Shown here: in pieces, positions 34,720-46,059 of the stretch
How positions within the stretch are numbered: the stretch's first letter is position 1
Layout: each line of letters begins with the position of its first letter
Assembly (NCBI GenBank): GCA_002007465.1
Contig: LNAC01000018.1
Location: 8,138,979-8,202,978, forward strand
Length of the DNA stretch: 64,000 nt
Direction: 5' to 3'
Source: Ailurus styani
Taxonomy: Eukaryota; Chordata; Mammalia; Carnivora; Ailuridae
Notes under the pieces: generated by a model
Databases searched by the model: none
The model's input: the letters and a program-made list of their open reading frames with translations, nothing else
Told to the model about the DNA's origin: nothing
Translations under genes and position numbers: made by a program

Positions 34720-35071
34720 AAATGTTGGTTAAAAGACCCACTAAATTGAAGTCATGATGCACAAATAGGTTGTAACCCTCAGCTTGGAACCACTGGAATA
34801 TTCCATGCCATGCAGGGACATCAAGGTATACTGTGAAGAGTCACTTAGCTATACCTTTGTGACATGTGCACCTTCTGAGGCAGGGTGTCAGTGTGGAAAG
34901 GTCATGGGCTTTGGGGTTAGACCAGGGCCCGACATGACCCCAATCTGGTTTAAGATCCTCTTTCTTCACAATGCCTACTTTCCAGAGGAATTGCAGGATT
35001 CGGTGATCACATGTGTGTGAAAATGTCTAACTTAGCTTGGCCCAAGGTAGGGCTTCCAACAAACATTAACT
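34720..35071. other. Unique DNA
   Basis: Nothing recognised. The 78-codon frame at 34784 has no known family. Confidence 0.45.
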
Positions 35072-36185
35072 CTCTTCTGATTAAAAAAATATTTTATCTG
35101 AGTGTATTTGACACACAATGGTGCTATATTACAGGTGTACAACATAGAGATTCAACAAGTTTAAACATTATGCTATGCTCTCCACAAGGGTATCTATTAT
35201 CTGTTACCATATAGTATTATTACAGTGTCATCAATTGTTTTCTTTGTGTTGTGCCTTTTATTCCTGTGACTTATTCATTCCATGATTGGAAGTCTGTACC
35301 TTCTAGTCCTCTTCACCCATTTTACCCATCTCCCCACTCAACTCCCCTCTGGCAAATATCAGTTTGTTCTATGTGTTTATGAGTCTGATTTTGCTGTTTG
35401 TTTGTTTGTTTATTTATTTATTTGTTTATTTATAGATTCCACATATGAGTGAAATCATACAGTTTTTATCTTTCTCAGTCTGACTTATTTCACTTAGCAT
35501 GACACCCTCTAGATCCATCCATGTTGTCACAAATGGCATTATATCTTTCTTTTTTATAGTGGTGTAATATTCCATTATATATACATTTACACACACACAC
35601 ACACACACATCTTCCTTATGCATTCATCTATCAGTGGATTCTTAGTTTTCTTCTATATTTTGACTATTGTAAATAATGCTGCAATAAACATAGAGGTGTA
35701 TATATCATTTTGAATTAGTGTTTTCATTTTCTTTGGGTGAATACCCAGTAGTATTTGGCTCATATGGTATTTCTGTTTTTAATTTTTTTGAGGAAACTCC
35801 ATACTGTTTTCTACAGTGGCTGTACCAATTTGCATCCCCACCAACAGTGTACAAGGATTCATTTTTTCCTACATCTTCACCCACACTTGTTATTTCTTGT
35901 CTTTTTTACTTTAGCCATTGAGAGAGGATATTTACAAATGATATCTCTGATAGGAGGTTAATATCCAAAATAGATAAAGAACTTATACAACCCAAAAAAC
36001 AAAAAGTTCAATTAAAAAAATAAACAGAGGACCTGGATAGATATTTTCCCAAAGAAGACATACAGATGGCCAACAGACACATGTAAAGATGCTCATCACT
36101 AGTCACCAGGGAAATGCAAATCAAAACCACAATGAGATATCACTTTACACCTGTCAGAATGGCTAAAATAAAACCTCTTCTAATT
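35072..36185 (-). mobile_element. Old L1MA-type element with 5' inversion (twin priming)
   Basis: 35083-35920 is antisense L1 3' UTR and ORF2 end ('ggtgtacaacatagagattc', 'tccatccatgttgtcacaaa', 'ccaccaacagtgtacaagga', 'ttttactttagccatt'). At about 35921-35930 the orientation flips: 35930-36172 is sense ORF2 ('gaggttaatatccaaaatag', 'acagatggccaacagacaca', 'atgcaaatcaaaaccacaat', 'gtcagaatggctaaaataaa'). Both arms end at the same ORF2 position (AATGGCTAAA), which is the geometry of twin priming. CTCTTCTGATT (35072-35082) and CTCTTCTAATT (36175-36185) look like the target-site duplication, with one mismatch. Confidence 0.9.
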
Positions 36186-36189
36186 TTTA

Positions 36190-37510
36190 ACCAAATTAAG
36201 ATCTTTATTATCTGACGTTACTTGTGGTTTCTTAGAACATCTGGCTCTGCTGTGTCTGCTGTTAGGTTCAGATAGTCTTTGATGAGAAACAAAAGTTTGC
36301 TTTCCTACACTGATTGCTTGGAGGGGCTTCTTTGGAATTGATTCAGTAATTTCAGGGTTGCTATAGGTGCTTCAGTATTTGCATTCAATAAATTTGATGG
36401 CTAGGGACCTTGCAATGTAGAAGGATGAAATTTCTGGCCTTAGCTAGATCTTTTCTGGGTAAGAAGGTACTTCACACTCATCAAGAAGGGCATTGCCTAT
36501 TATGAGAGAAGCATCTTTAATATGAACCCAGGGAAAGGTCAAATTTACCAATAGCTGAACCCATAAAAATACTGCAGCACCAGGTGATTAATTAGGTGAA
36601 ATGCATGTGAGACTCCATGCTTGATCTTAGATTTTTTGTGTGCCATGTTTCCCTTCCTATGACACATCCTTGCTCACAAACTGGATTCAGTGTAACTAGT
36701 TACCATTACCTGTGTCTGACATATTATAGGAGGATCGAGCTTTGACTTTCTGGCATATTTAAAAAAGGGTGGTTTTTTTTCTCCTCGTCATTTTACAACT
36801 TCTAGCACTTGCTAATCTACCAGAGACCCCCATTCTCTCTGGTTCCTTTGTTGCCACTTCATGCTAGCCACAGGAGATGGATAGCAAAAGCAAGACTGCC
36901 TTCCTCATCCCTCATTGTCTCAAGTATGGACACCAGCTTTCTCACTGTGTCACAATACTTGTGTTTCACATATTTGACTGAGGACTGGGTTAGCTGGGGG
37001 GATAAGAACAGAAGACAACCAAATATTCTTGCCCCTAAGCCCATGACTAGTCAGGTGCCATCGGTGGAAGCCCCTCCTGGACCTGTCATTAAGCCCTGCC
37101 TCCATCCATGATATTAAGGGCCCATTCTTTAATTCATTCAGATCAGAATCCTCTCTCTCATTTCCTCTCTTACTTAAATTCTGCCTCCCTCTGACACTCC
37201 CTCTTTCTGATATCTCTGGGAAACCTCAACTCAATTTATAGTGCAGTAGCTTCTTCCCTCAAAGAACCTGCTTTATCATGCAGATCAGTTCAGTTCTTTG
37301 CTTTAGTTTCTCCCCTTCTTTGCAGAAAACCCACTGCAAGCCTCTAACCTTCAAAAATTATCTTCACTCCTGAGATAAATTCTTTTACTCCTGGAATTTG
37401 GAAATGCTTACAGTGTTTTGTTTTGACCCATTAAGCTTAGGATGATTATTAGCTGATGTCCTTTGAGTGGGATACCTTTGACAACTTCGTGCCCACCTCT
37501 GAAGTTACCT
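36190..37510. other. Unique intergenic DNA
   Basis: 1.3 kb without a repeat I recognise. A 100-codon plus frame (36809-37111) is flanked by no splice or promoter evidence I can support. Confidence 0.5.
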
Positions 37511-37517
37511 CTTCTGT

Positions 37518-38935
37518 CTCAGACTGTTTCTTTTTTTTTTTTTTAAGATGGTCACTAACTTTCTTTCTTTCTTTCTTTCTTTCTTTTTATTTTTTATTAT
37601 TTGCCCCAGGGGTACAGGTCTGTGAATCATCAGGCTTACACCTTTCACAGCATTCACCAAAGCACAAACCCTCCCCAATGTCCATAACCCATCCACCCTA
37701 TCCCTACCCTCCCACTCCCGAGTAACCCTCAGTTTGTTTTGTGAGATTAGGAGTCTCTTATGGTTTGTCTCCTTCCCCATTCCATCTTGTTTCATTATTT
37801 TTCCCTCCCTACCCACCATGACCCCACACCCTGCGCCTCAAGTTCCTCATATCAGAGAGATCATATAATTGTCTTTCTCTGATTGACTTATTTCACTCAG
37901 CATAATACCCTCTAGTTCCATCCATGTCATTACAAATGGCAAGATTTCATTTCTTTTGATAGCTGCATAGTATTCGATTGTCTATATATACCACATCTTC
38001 TTTATCCATTCATCTGTTGTTGGACATCTAGGCTCTTTCCATAGTTTGGCTATTGTGGACATTGCTGCTATAAACATTTGGGTGCACGTGCCCCTGAGGA
38101 TCACTACCTTTGTATCTTTAGGGTAAATACCCAGTAGTGCGATTGCTGGGTCGTAGGGTAGCTCTATTTTCAACTTTTTGAGGAACCTCCATACTGTTTT
38201 CCAGAGTGGCTGCACCAGCTTGCATTCCCACCAACAGTGTAGGAGGGTTCCCCTTTCTCCGCATCCTCGTCAACATCTGTCATTTCCTGACTTGCTAATT
38301 TTAGCCATTTTGACTGGTGTGAGGTGGTATCTCACTGAGGTTTTGATTTGTATTTCCCTGATGCCAAGTGATGTGGAGCACCTTCTCATGTGTCTGTTGG
38401 CCATTTGGATGTCTTCTTTGGAGAAATGTCTGTTCATGTCTTCTGCCCATTTCTTGACTGGGTTATTTGTTTTATGGGTGTTGAGTTTGAGAAGCTCTTT
38501 ATAGATTTTGGATACAAGCCCTTTATCTGATATGTCATTTGCAAATATCTTCTCCCATTCTGTCAGTTGTCTTTTGGTTTTGTTGACTGTTTCCTTTGCT
38601 GTGCAAAAGCTTTTAATCTTGATGAAGTCCCAATAGTTCATTTTTGCCCTTGCTTCCCTTGCCTTTGGTGATGTTCCTAGGAAGAAGTTGCTGCGGTTGA
38701 GGTCGAAGAGGTTGCTGCCTGTGTTCTCCTCGAGGATTTTGATGGATTCCTTTCTCACATTGAGGTCTTTTATCCATTTTGAGTCTATTTTTGTGTGTGG
38801 TGTCCTTTCTCACACTGAGATCTTTTATCCATTTTGAGTCTACTTTTGTGTGTGGTGTAAGGAAATGATCCAGTTTCATTTTTCTACACATGGCTGTCCA
38901 GTTTTCCCAACACCATTTGTTCTCAGACTCTTTCT
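37518..38935 (-). mobile_element. 5'-truncated young carnivore L1 with internal 55-bp tandem duplication
   Basis: The insert is about 37532-38921, antisense. Its tail side has poly(T) and a (TTTC)n run (37560-37586), then the L1 3' UTR ('caggggtacaggtctgtgaa') and ORF2 C-terminal text. Minus-strand pieces contain [19 protein letters not shown] and [34 protein letters not shown] (37518-37531) and CTCAGACTCTTTCT (38922-38935) are the target-site duplication. A 55-bp block (38748-38802) is repeated at 38803-38857, which shifts the ORF2 frame. Inactive. Confidence 0.95.
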
Positions 38936-40862
38936 AATATCAGATCTATTCTGGTTGGTCAGTCTCTGGAGTGGTAGGAACTACAGAGTAATGAAGTCTG
39001 TTCTCTATAGGAAAGGACTAGGTCATGCACATAGTTAGGGAGAAACAAGGTGTCTTAGCGAGACTATAGCAGCCAGAGGCTAGTTTCCATGAAGCAGGAC
39101 TGAGAATCAAATATAATCTCACCCTAAGTAGCATCCTTCTGGCACCAGGTAATAACAGTTCCTGGGTCCCCTGTCAGGAACTATCCAAGGAGTGGAGATG
39201 TCTGGCATATGTGGAGGACATTAGATGCATTAATATGTTATTAGGAAATGATGGGAACAAATATTCAAACCAGGGACTTGGCTTTTATCAGTAGGGCTCT
39301 TGATGTATTAGGAGAGAAATTACCTTTTCACTTGAGATGCACAGTGTGTGTTCAGACCTGTGAATCTGGTTTTGGAGTCACAAATGGAGATGTGCTGAAG
39401 CTGACAGAGGTGACAGCTTCTCGCATAAGGAAAACTGAATAATAACAACAATTCCATTTGTGAAGAAGGGTAGGAAATTACGTTTTCAATTTTGATGTAA
39501 GGCAGGGGCCGAGATGAACAGATCCAGATTGGAGTTTGCCTAGGCTCACTATTTTCCTTTATAAGTGACAAAGGAAATAATGGTTGATGAAGTTGCCTCT
39601 AGGGGATTTGGGAAAAATTTTTTCTGCTATTTAAAAAGAATGAGATTTCACATGGAGGCTATTAATTACTACCAGCCATTTGATAAATGCAGCCTGAACT
39701 AGTTTAACAGTATCACACACATATTGCTCATAAATGGTCTGAATGGCATAGTTGTAAATACAGATTTCTGATGTTCAGAGAGGACTGTTGGCTTGTGAAA
39801 GGCACAAGTTGGCTTTTTTTTTAATGTATGGATTATGATAGAGCTCTGAATATAAAGGAATAAATATATGATTCGTATTACTTTGGAAATCAGTGTCAAG
39901 ACAAAATTCATTTTAAAGGGAAGAAAACAGAATCTTGAGTCCTAGTTTCTAAAAAGGATCCAATATTTACACATCTACTACACCCTAAAACTGAAATTAC
40001 TTTCAATTTCAACCAATTGTAAGAGAGTCTCTAAGAGCTTCAGCTCTGGAATCAGAGGCAAGTTAAAATGAGCCCATGTTCTAGCTTGGGTTCTAGTTCT
40101 TGCCTACATGGCTAGTTGACATGGACTACTGGCTCCTACCCCTGAAGTCAACCATAGATTAAACATTAGAATACAGGCTGTCTGCCTCATACATTGGGAT
40201 CACTAGCACAGTGATATTGAAGACTTTGACTTGGAGAAGCAGACATCTAACAAGCTGGTTATCCCATAAATAAAAGCTATAAATTCTTGACAAAATGCCA
40301 AAAACAATTCCTTGAGGGTTTTGGAAACTGAAATAAAAGTAGGCAAATTTTGAAGGTGAATTGAACCTTGTAGCAAGCAACTCCCATGAGGTAAGTCTGT
40401 GGCTCAGTGGCAGCTAAAACTTTGATACAAAGCTCTCTGAATTTTTGGACAGAAGGAACTAGGGGAAGGAGCCCAGGTCAGTCAGGGATGCCAGTGTATG
40501 AGTGGGAAATCCTGAAAAGGAAAGACCTAGAGAGGAGGAACTCCAAATTCTGTTTTTAAACACAGCCCAAGTTCCTGACTAATCTCTAAATCATGAATGC
40601 TTGGAACTAATTGAAAACGTAATGCAGCTAAAGCCAAGAATTGAACTGAAGTCTGAATTTGTGACAGTGTTAGTCTGGGTCTAACCAAGAAAACTAATTA
40701 CTAAAACAAAAATGTCAACAGTCTTTGAAGAAATGTGGCATAATTAGGGGATTTACAACTTAATATTTACATCATCTAGAATACGATTCAAAATTAAGCA
40801 ACATATTAAAAGCCAGGAAAATAGGATCTGTTCTCACAGGAAGAAATAATAAACCCCTATGT
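38936..40862. other. Unique intergenic DNA
   Basis: About 1.9 kb with no repeat or gene I can name. All frames are under 90 codons. Confidence 0.5.
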
Positions 40863-41180
40863 ATTAGTTCCCTATGACTGCTTTAACAAATTACCACAAG
40901 TGCATGGCTCAAAACAACAGAAATTTCTTAAAAGAAGTTGTTGTTGTTGAAGTCAGAAGTCTGAAATCAGTGTGTAGGTAGGATTATTTTCTTCTCAAGC
41001 CTCAGAGGAAGAATCCTTTCCATGCCTTTTTTTAAGCTTTTGATTGTCAACAATCCTTGCCATTGCTTGGTTTGGGGCTGCATGTGTCCAATCTCTGCCT
41101 TCATCTTCGCATAGACTTTCCCTCTGTGTCTCTATATGTCAAATCTCCTATCCTTTCTCTTATAATGACCCATAGTATTT
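40863..41180 (-). repeat. MaLR (MLT1-like) LTR fragment
   Basis: 'tattagttccctatgactgc', 'ttaccacaagtgcatggctc', 'aaaacaacagaaatttctta', then 'gctgcatgtgtccaatctct' fit an antisense MLT1-type LTR. Its distal end is lost. Confidence 0.65.
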
Positions 41181-42233
41181 TAAACCTAAAATTTTATATC
41201 CAGCCATATTATCATTCAAATATGAACACATAACAATAGTATTTGCAGGTCTACAAGGCTGCATATGGTTTCAAATACAAATACCCACATTAAAAATATT
41301 TTTATTGAAGTATAATTAACATACAATATTATGTTAGTTGTAGGTGTACAGCGTATTGATTCAGCAATTCTATACTCATTGTTTACCCTGATAAGTGTAC
41401 TCACCATCTGTCACTAAACAATGGTATTATAATGTTATTGACTATATTCCCTATGATACATTTTTCATCTCTGTGATTTTTTAATTTTATAACTGTAAGT
41501 GTGTGCTTCTTAATCCCTTTTATCTATTTCACCCATCCCCCTACCAGTCTCCCTTTTGGCAATCATTAGTTTGTTCCCTGCATTTAAAAGGCTGTTTTTT
41601 CTTTGTTTTATTTTTTAGATTCCTCATATAAGTGAAAACATATGGTACTTGTCTTTCTCTGTCTGACTTACTTCACTTAGTATAATACCCTCTAGGTCCA
41701 TCCATGTTGTTGCAAATGGCAAGATATTTTTTATGGTTGGCTAATACTCCTGTGTGTGTGTGTGTGTGTTTGTACTACATCTTTATCCATTCATCTATTA
41801 TTGATGGTCACTTAGGTTGCTTCCATATCTTGGCTATTGTAAATAATGCTATAGTATATATAATAGTGCTTATATCTTTTCAAATTAATGGGTTTTTTTG
41901 ATTGTTTTAGTTTTTTTTTTAATAAATACCCAGTAGTGGAATTACTGGATCATATAGTATTTCTATGTTTAATTTTTTGAGGAACCTCTGTATTGTTTCC
42001 CACAGTTTTTGCACCAATTCCCCACCAACAGTGCACCAGGGTTTCTTTTTCTCCACATCATCACCAACACTTGTTATTGTTTATCTTTTTGATCCTAGCC
42101 ACTCTGACAGGTGTAAGGTGATATCTCATTGTGGGTTTGATTTGCATTTCCCTGATGATTAGTGCTGTTTGGCATCTTTTCATATGTCTGCTGGCAACCT
42201 ATATATCTTCTTTGGAAAAATGTCTATTTAGAA

Positions 42234-42412
42234 CTTCTAGCCATTTTTAATTTTAATTTTACTTTAAAAATTTTTTTAAAGTAGGCTCCATGCCTAGCAT
42301 GGAGCCCAACACAGGGCTTTGAAGTCACCACCCTGAGATCAAGACCTGAGCTGAGATCAAGTCAGATGTTTAACCAACTGAGCCCCCCAGGTGCCCCCTT
42401 CTGCCCATTTTA

Positions 42413-42414
<2 letters not shown>
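42234..42414 (-). mobile_element. Older CAN SINE in L1
   Basis: Antisense body about 42251-42397: 'gtaggctccatgcctagcat', 'ggagcccaacacagggcttt', 'cctgagatcaagacctgagc', 'aaccaactgagccccccagg'. It lacks the CT-rich part of the tail. Flanks CTTCTAGCCATTTTTAA (42234-42250) and CTTCTGCCCATTTTAAT (42398-42414) form an eroded target-site duplication. Confidence 0.85.

Positions 42415-42459
<45 letters not shown>
42415..42459. repeat. (TG)n microsatellite at the L1 inversion junction
   Basis: About 22 TG units followed by a G-rich patch (ATTGGGGGGGTTGG). It lies exactly where the antisense and sense arms of the host L1 meet. Confidence 0.95.
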
Positions 42460-42460
<1 letters not shown>

Positions 42461-42612
42461 TGGGGGGGTTGGTGGTCTACAATAAAAGAGGAAAGAATAT
42501 ATAATGGAGAAAAGACAATCTCTTCAATAAATGTTGTTGAGAAAACCAGACAGCTACATGTGAAAGAATAAAATTGGGCCACTTTCTCACACTATATACA
42601 AAAATAAACTCA

Positions 42613-42707
42613 GGAGCACTGGGTGTTGTATGCAAACAATGAATCAGGGAACACTATATCAAAAAATAATGATGTACCTTATGGTGACTAACATAACATA
42701 AAAAAAA
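42613..42707 (+). mobile_element. 95-bp L1 3' end without visible target-site duplication
   Basis: 'gagcactgggtgttgtatgc', 'aacaatgaatcagggaacac' and 'tggtgactaacataacataa' plus poly(A) are the sense 3' end of the carnivore L1 subfamily also seen at 11958-12094 and 30464-30563. It separates AAATAAACTCA from ATGGATTAAATACC, which are adjacent in L1 ORF2. Confidence 0.85.
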
Positions 42708-42990
42708 TGGATTAAATACCTAAATGTGGGACTTGAAACCCTAAAAATTCTAAAAGAAAACGCAGGCAGTAAGTTCTTTGACTTTGGCCTTAGCAACATT
42801 TTTCTAGATATGTCTCCTTGGACAAGGGAAACAGAAGCAAAAATAAACTATTGGGACTATACCAAAGTGTAGTGAATGAAACTATCAATAATGAAAAGTC
42901 AACCTACTGAAGGGGAGAGTATATTTTCAAGTGGTATATTTGATAATAATTTTGAAGAAAGTAGTCAAATAAATAAAGAAATCCAATAGA

Positions 42991-43072
42991 TGCATATATA
43001 TATATACACACACATATATGTGTGTATATATATATATATATGTATATACACACACATATACATATATATGTT
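42991..43072. repeat. Alternating purine-pyrimidine tract (AT/AC/GT), partly self-complementary
   Basis: Mixed TATATA, ACACAC and GTGTGT blocks. CACACATATATGTGTG and later TATATACACACACATATA segments can pair with each other, so the tract could fold back. Confidence 0.9.
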
Positions 43073-43099
43073 TGTAAAATGAAGACAATTAAGTATTTG

Positions 43100-43930
43100 A
43101 CAAAGGTTGGGTATTTTTGGACTCTAAAGTTAAAGCTAAGAGAAAGAAAAAGACAAAGTATATAAAGTATATGCTGGATAACCTAGAATTAAAATTCTAT
43201 GGAGTATTAACATGAGAGTTTGGAATGGAGTATGTGAGTAGGTAGAGAAACCAAGGGATAAGTGAGTCACATGAAGTTTTTGTTTTGCTAGGGGGAATCA
43301 TAGATCAATTTTTAAAAAGAAGGCAAGAGAGGAGACTAAAAGAACACATAAAATGTTGAATAAATTAAAATTAGAAATTCGGTTTAAGCAATAAATCCTC
43401 ATATATAAATACTTGCTATAAATATAAATTAATTCTCAAATTAAAAGACAGAGATTGCCAAAATAGATTTTAAAAATCAGTTTTATGTTCTTTAGAAGAA
43501 ACTAAATCATAATGAAACAAAATTAAAGTAGAAGTATGAGAAATGATATATCATGTAAATATTAACCAAAAGAATACTGATATATCAGTAGCAGAAAAAG
43601 TAGGTTTGAAACAAAAAAGCAACCTTGCAGTTTGAAAGGGTCACTGTAAAATTCGCTGAGAAAATATAACAATTCAAAACATGTATGCAATTAATAAAAT
43701 AGCCTTAATATATATAAAGCAAAACTTGTTAAAGCTATAGGGATAAATTGATAAAGCCCCCATCATAATGGAGAATTTTAACTCAACTCTTTTGTTTATT
43801 GATACATCAAACAGACAAAAAGATTAGCAAAGTTGCAGATGGCTTGAATAACAAAACTAATAGGTATAATCTAATGAAGATATATGGAATTCTGTAGTCA
43901 AAAATTAAAGCATGTGTTACATTTATTATA
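43100..43930 (+). repeat. Old L1M relic, ORF2 endonuclease-side region
   Basis: Sense but very decayed: 'ttaaaagacagagattgcca' near 43440, 'agaagaaactaaatcataat' near 43495, 'acaattcaaaacatgtatgc' near 43669, 'aataaaatagccttaatata' and 'atcataatggagaattttaa' near 43760 follow the order of the L1 endonuclease-to-linker region. AT-rich and frameless. Confidence 0.6.
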
Positions 43931-44024
43931 GTATTTATTTATTAGGTATTTAAGTAAGATGTTTAAAACTGGGTAGCAAATTTTGAAAATTTTTTGGTGT
44001 GTTACATAAAACTGTACGTTCTTT

Positions 44025-46050
44025 TAAAATTTAAATTCAATTAACAAATAATATATTATTAGTTTCAGAGGTAGAGCTCAGTGATTGATTAGTCTTATTT
44101 AATACCCAGTGTTCATTACATCACATGCCCTTAATGTCCATCACCCAGTTACCCCATCCCCCTCACCCCACTCCCCTCTAGCAACTCTCAGTTTGTTTCC
44201 TACGATTAAGACTCTCTTAGGGCTTGTCTCTCTCTCTGATTTTGTCTTACTTTATTTTCCCCTCTATTCCCCTACAATCCTGTTTTGCTTCTTAAATTCC
44301 ACATATGAGTGAGATCATATGATAATTGTCTTTCTCTGATTGACTTATTTCGCTTAGCTTAATACTCTCGAGTTCCAGGCACATCAATGCAAATGGCAAG
44401 ATTTCTTTCTTTCTTTCTTTCTTTTTTTCTGATGGCTGAGAAGTATTCCATTGTATATACATACCACATCTTCTTTATTCATTCATCTGTCGATGGACAT
44501 CTGGGCTCTTCCCATAGTGTGGCTATTGTGAACATTGCTTCTATAAACATTGGGGTGCAGGTGCCCCTTCCTATCACTACATTTGTATCTTTGGTGTAAA
44601 TCTCTAGGAATGCAATTGCTGGGTCATAGGATAGCTCTATTTTCAACTTTTTCAGGAACCTCCATACTGTTTTCCAGAGTGGCTGTACCAGCTTGCATTC
44701 CCACCAGGAGTTTAAGAGGGTTCCCCTTCCTCCGCATTCTCACCAACATCTGTCATTTCCTGACTTGTTAGTTTTAGCCATTCTGACTGGTGTGAGGTAG
44801 TATCTCATTGTGGTTTTGACTTGTATTTCCCTGATGCTGAGTGATGTTGAGCATTTTTTCACGTGTCTGTTGGCCGTTTGTATGTCTTCTTTGGAGAAAT
44901 GTCCGTTTGTGTTTTCTGCCCATTTCTTTTCTATTTTTTTTAAGATTTTATTTATTTATTTGACAGAGAGTGAGAGATCACAAGTAGGCAGAGAGGCAGG
45001 CAGAGAGAGAGGGGGAAGCTGGCTCCCTGCTGAGCAGAGAGCCCGACTCAGGGCTCAATCCCAGGACCCTGAGATTATGACCTGAGCAGAAGGCAGAGGC
45101 TTAACCCACTGAGCCACCCAGGCGTCCCTGCCCATTTCTTGATTAGATTACTTGTTCTTTGGATGTTGAATTTGATAAATTCTTTATAGATTTTGGATAC
45201 TAGCCCAATGATAAGACATTTGCAAATATCTTTTCCAATTCTGTCAGTTTTTTTTTTGTCGACTGTTTCCTTTGCTGTGCAAAAAATTTTTATCTTGATG
45301 AAGTCCCAGTAGTTCATTTTTGCCTTTCTTTCCCTTGCCTTTGGAGACATAATCTAGCAAGAAGTTGCCACAGCCGAAGTAACAGAGATTGCTGCCTGGG
45401 TTCTTCTCAAGGATTTTGATGAATTCCTGTCTCACATTTAGGTCTTTCATCCATTTGAGTCTATTTTTGTGTGTGGTGGAAATAGTCCAGTTTCATTCTT
45501 CTGCATGTGGCTGTCCAATTTTCCCAACACCATTTGTTGAAGAGACTGTCTTTTTTTCCACTGGACATTCTTTCCTGCTTTGTTGAAGATTAATTGACCA
45601 TAGAGTTGAGGGTCCATTTCTGGGCTCTCTGTTCTGTTCCATTGATCTATGTTTCTATTTTTGTGCCAGTACCATACTGTGTTGATGATTATAGCTTTGT
45701 AATAGAGCTTGAAGTCCAGGATTATGAAGCCACCAGCTTTGGTTTTCTTTTTCAATATTCCTTTGGCTGTTTAGGGTCTTTTTAGTTCCATATGAATTTT
45801 ATTTAAAATCATATTTTATTGTATTCTAGCTCTGTGAAAAAAATTGATGGTATTTTGATAAGGATTGCATTGAATGTATAGATCGCTCTAGGTAGCATAG
45901 ACATTTTAACAGTATTTGTTCTTCCGATCCATGAGCATGGAACATTTTTCCATTTCTTTGTGCCTTCCTTAATTTCTTTCATGAGTGTTCTATGGTTTTC
46001 TGAGTACAGATCCTTTGCCTCTTTGGTTATGTTTATTCTTAGGTGTTTTT
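44025..46050 (-). mobile_element. 5'-truncated carnivore L1 interrupted by a SINE
   Basis: Antisense 3' UTR starts near 44030 ('attcaattaacaaataatat', 'ttagtttcagaggtagagct'), then ORF2 C-terminal half to about 46050. Minus-strand pieces include the ORF2 stretch [19 protein letters not shown]. Frames are broken. Its divergence from the 28.6- and 37.5-kb copies is higher, so it is an older insertion. I found no target-site duplication. Confidence 0.92.
44916..45140 (-). mobile_element. CAN SINE in L1, 13-bp target-site duplication
   Basis: Antisense body 44929-45127 ('gatcacaagtaggcagagag', 'gctggctccctgctgagcag', 'ggcttaacccactgagccac'). CTGCCCATTTCTT occurs at 44916-44928 and 45128-45140, and removing the insert restores L1 ORF2. 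Confidence 0.95.
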
Positions 46051-46059
46051 GGAAGTGTT

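Larger units (their letters stand above)
41294..42990 (-). mobile_element. Old L1MA-type element with 5' inversion, hosting three later changes
   Basis: 41294-42414 is antisense L1 3' UTR and ORF2 end ('gaagtataattaacatacaa', 'tgacttacttcacttagtat', 'aataaatacccagtagtgga'). From about 42480 to 42990 the strand flips to sense ORF2 ('acaatctcttcaataaatgt', 'ccttagcaacatttttctag', 'atatgtctccttggacaagg', 'actattgggactataccaaa', then 'gtcaacctactgaaggggag'). The antisense arm begins at the ORF2 position where the sense arm ends, again fitting twin priming. A SINE (42251-42397), a (TG)n tract at the junction (42415-42459) and a short L1 end (42613-42707) lie inside. No target-site duplication was found. 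Confidence 0.85.

Noticed and set aside
38270..38758. 162-codon minus-strand frame
   Set aside because: L1 ORF2 C-terminal piece inside the truncated L1 at 37532-38921.
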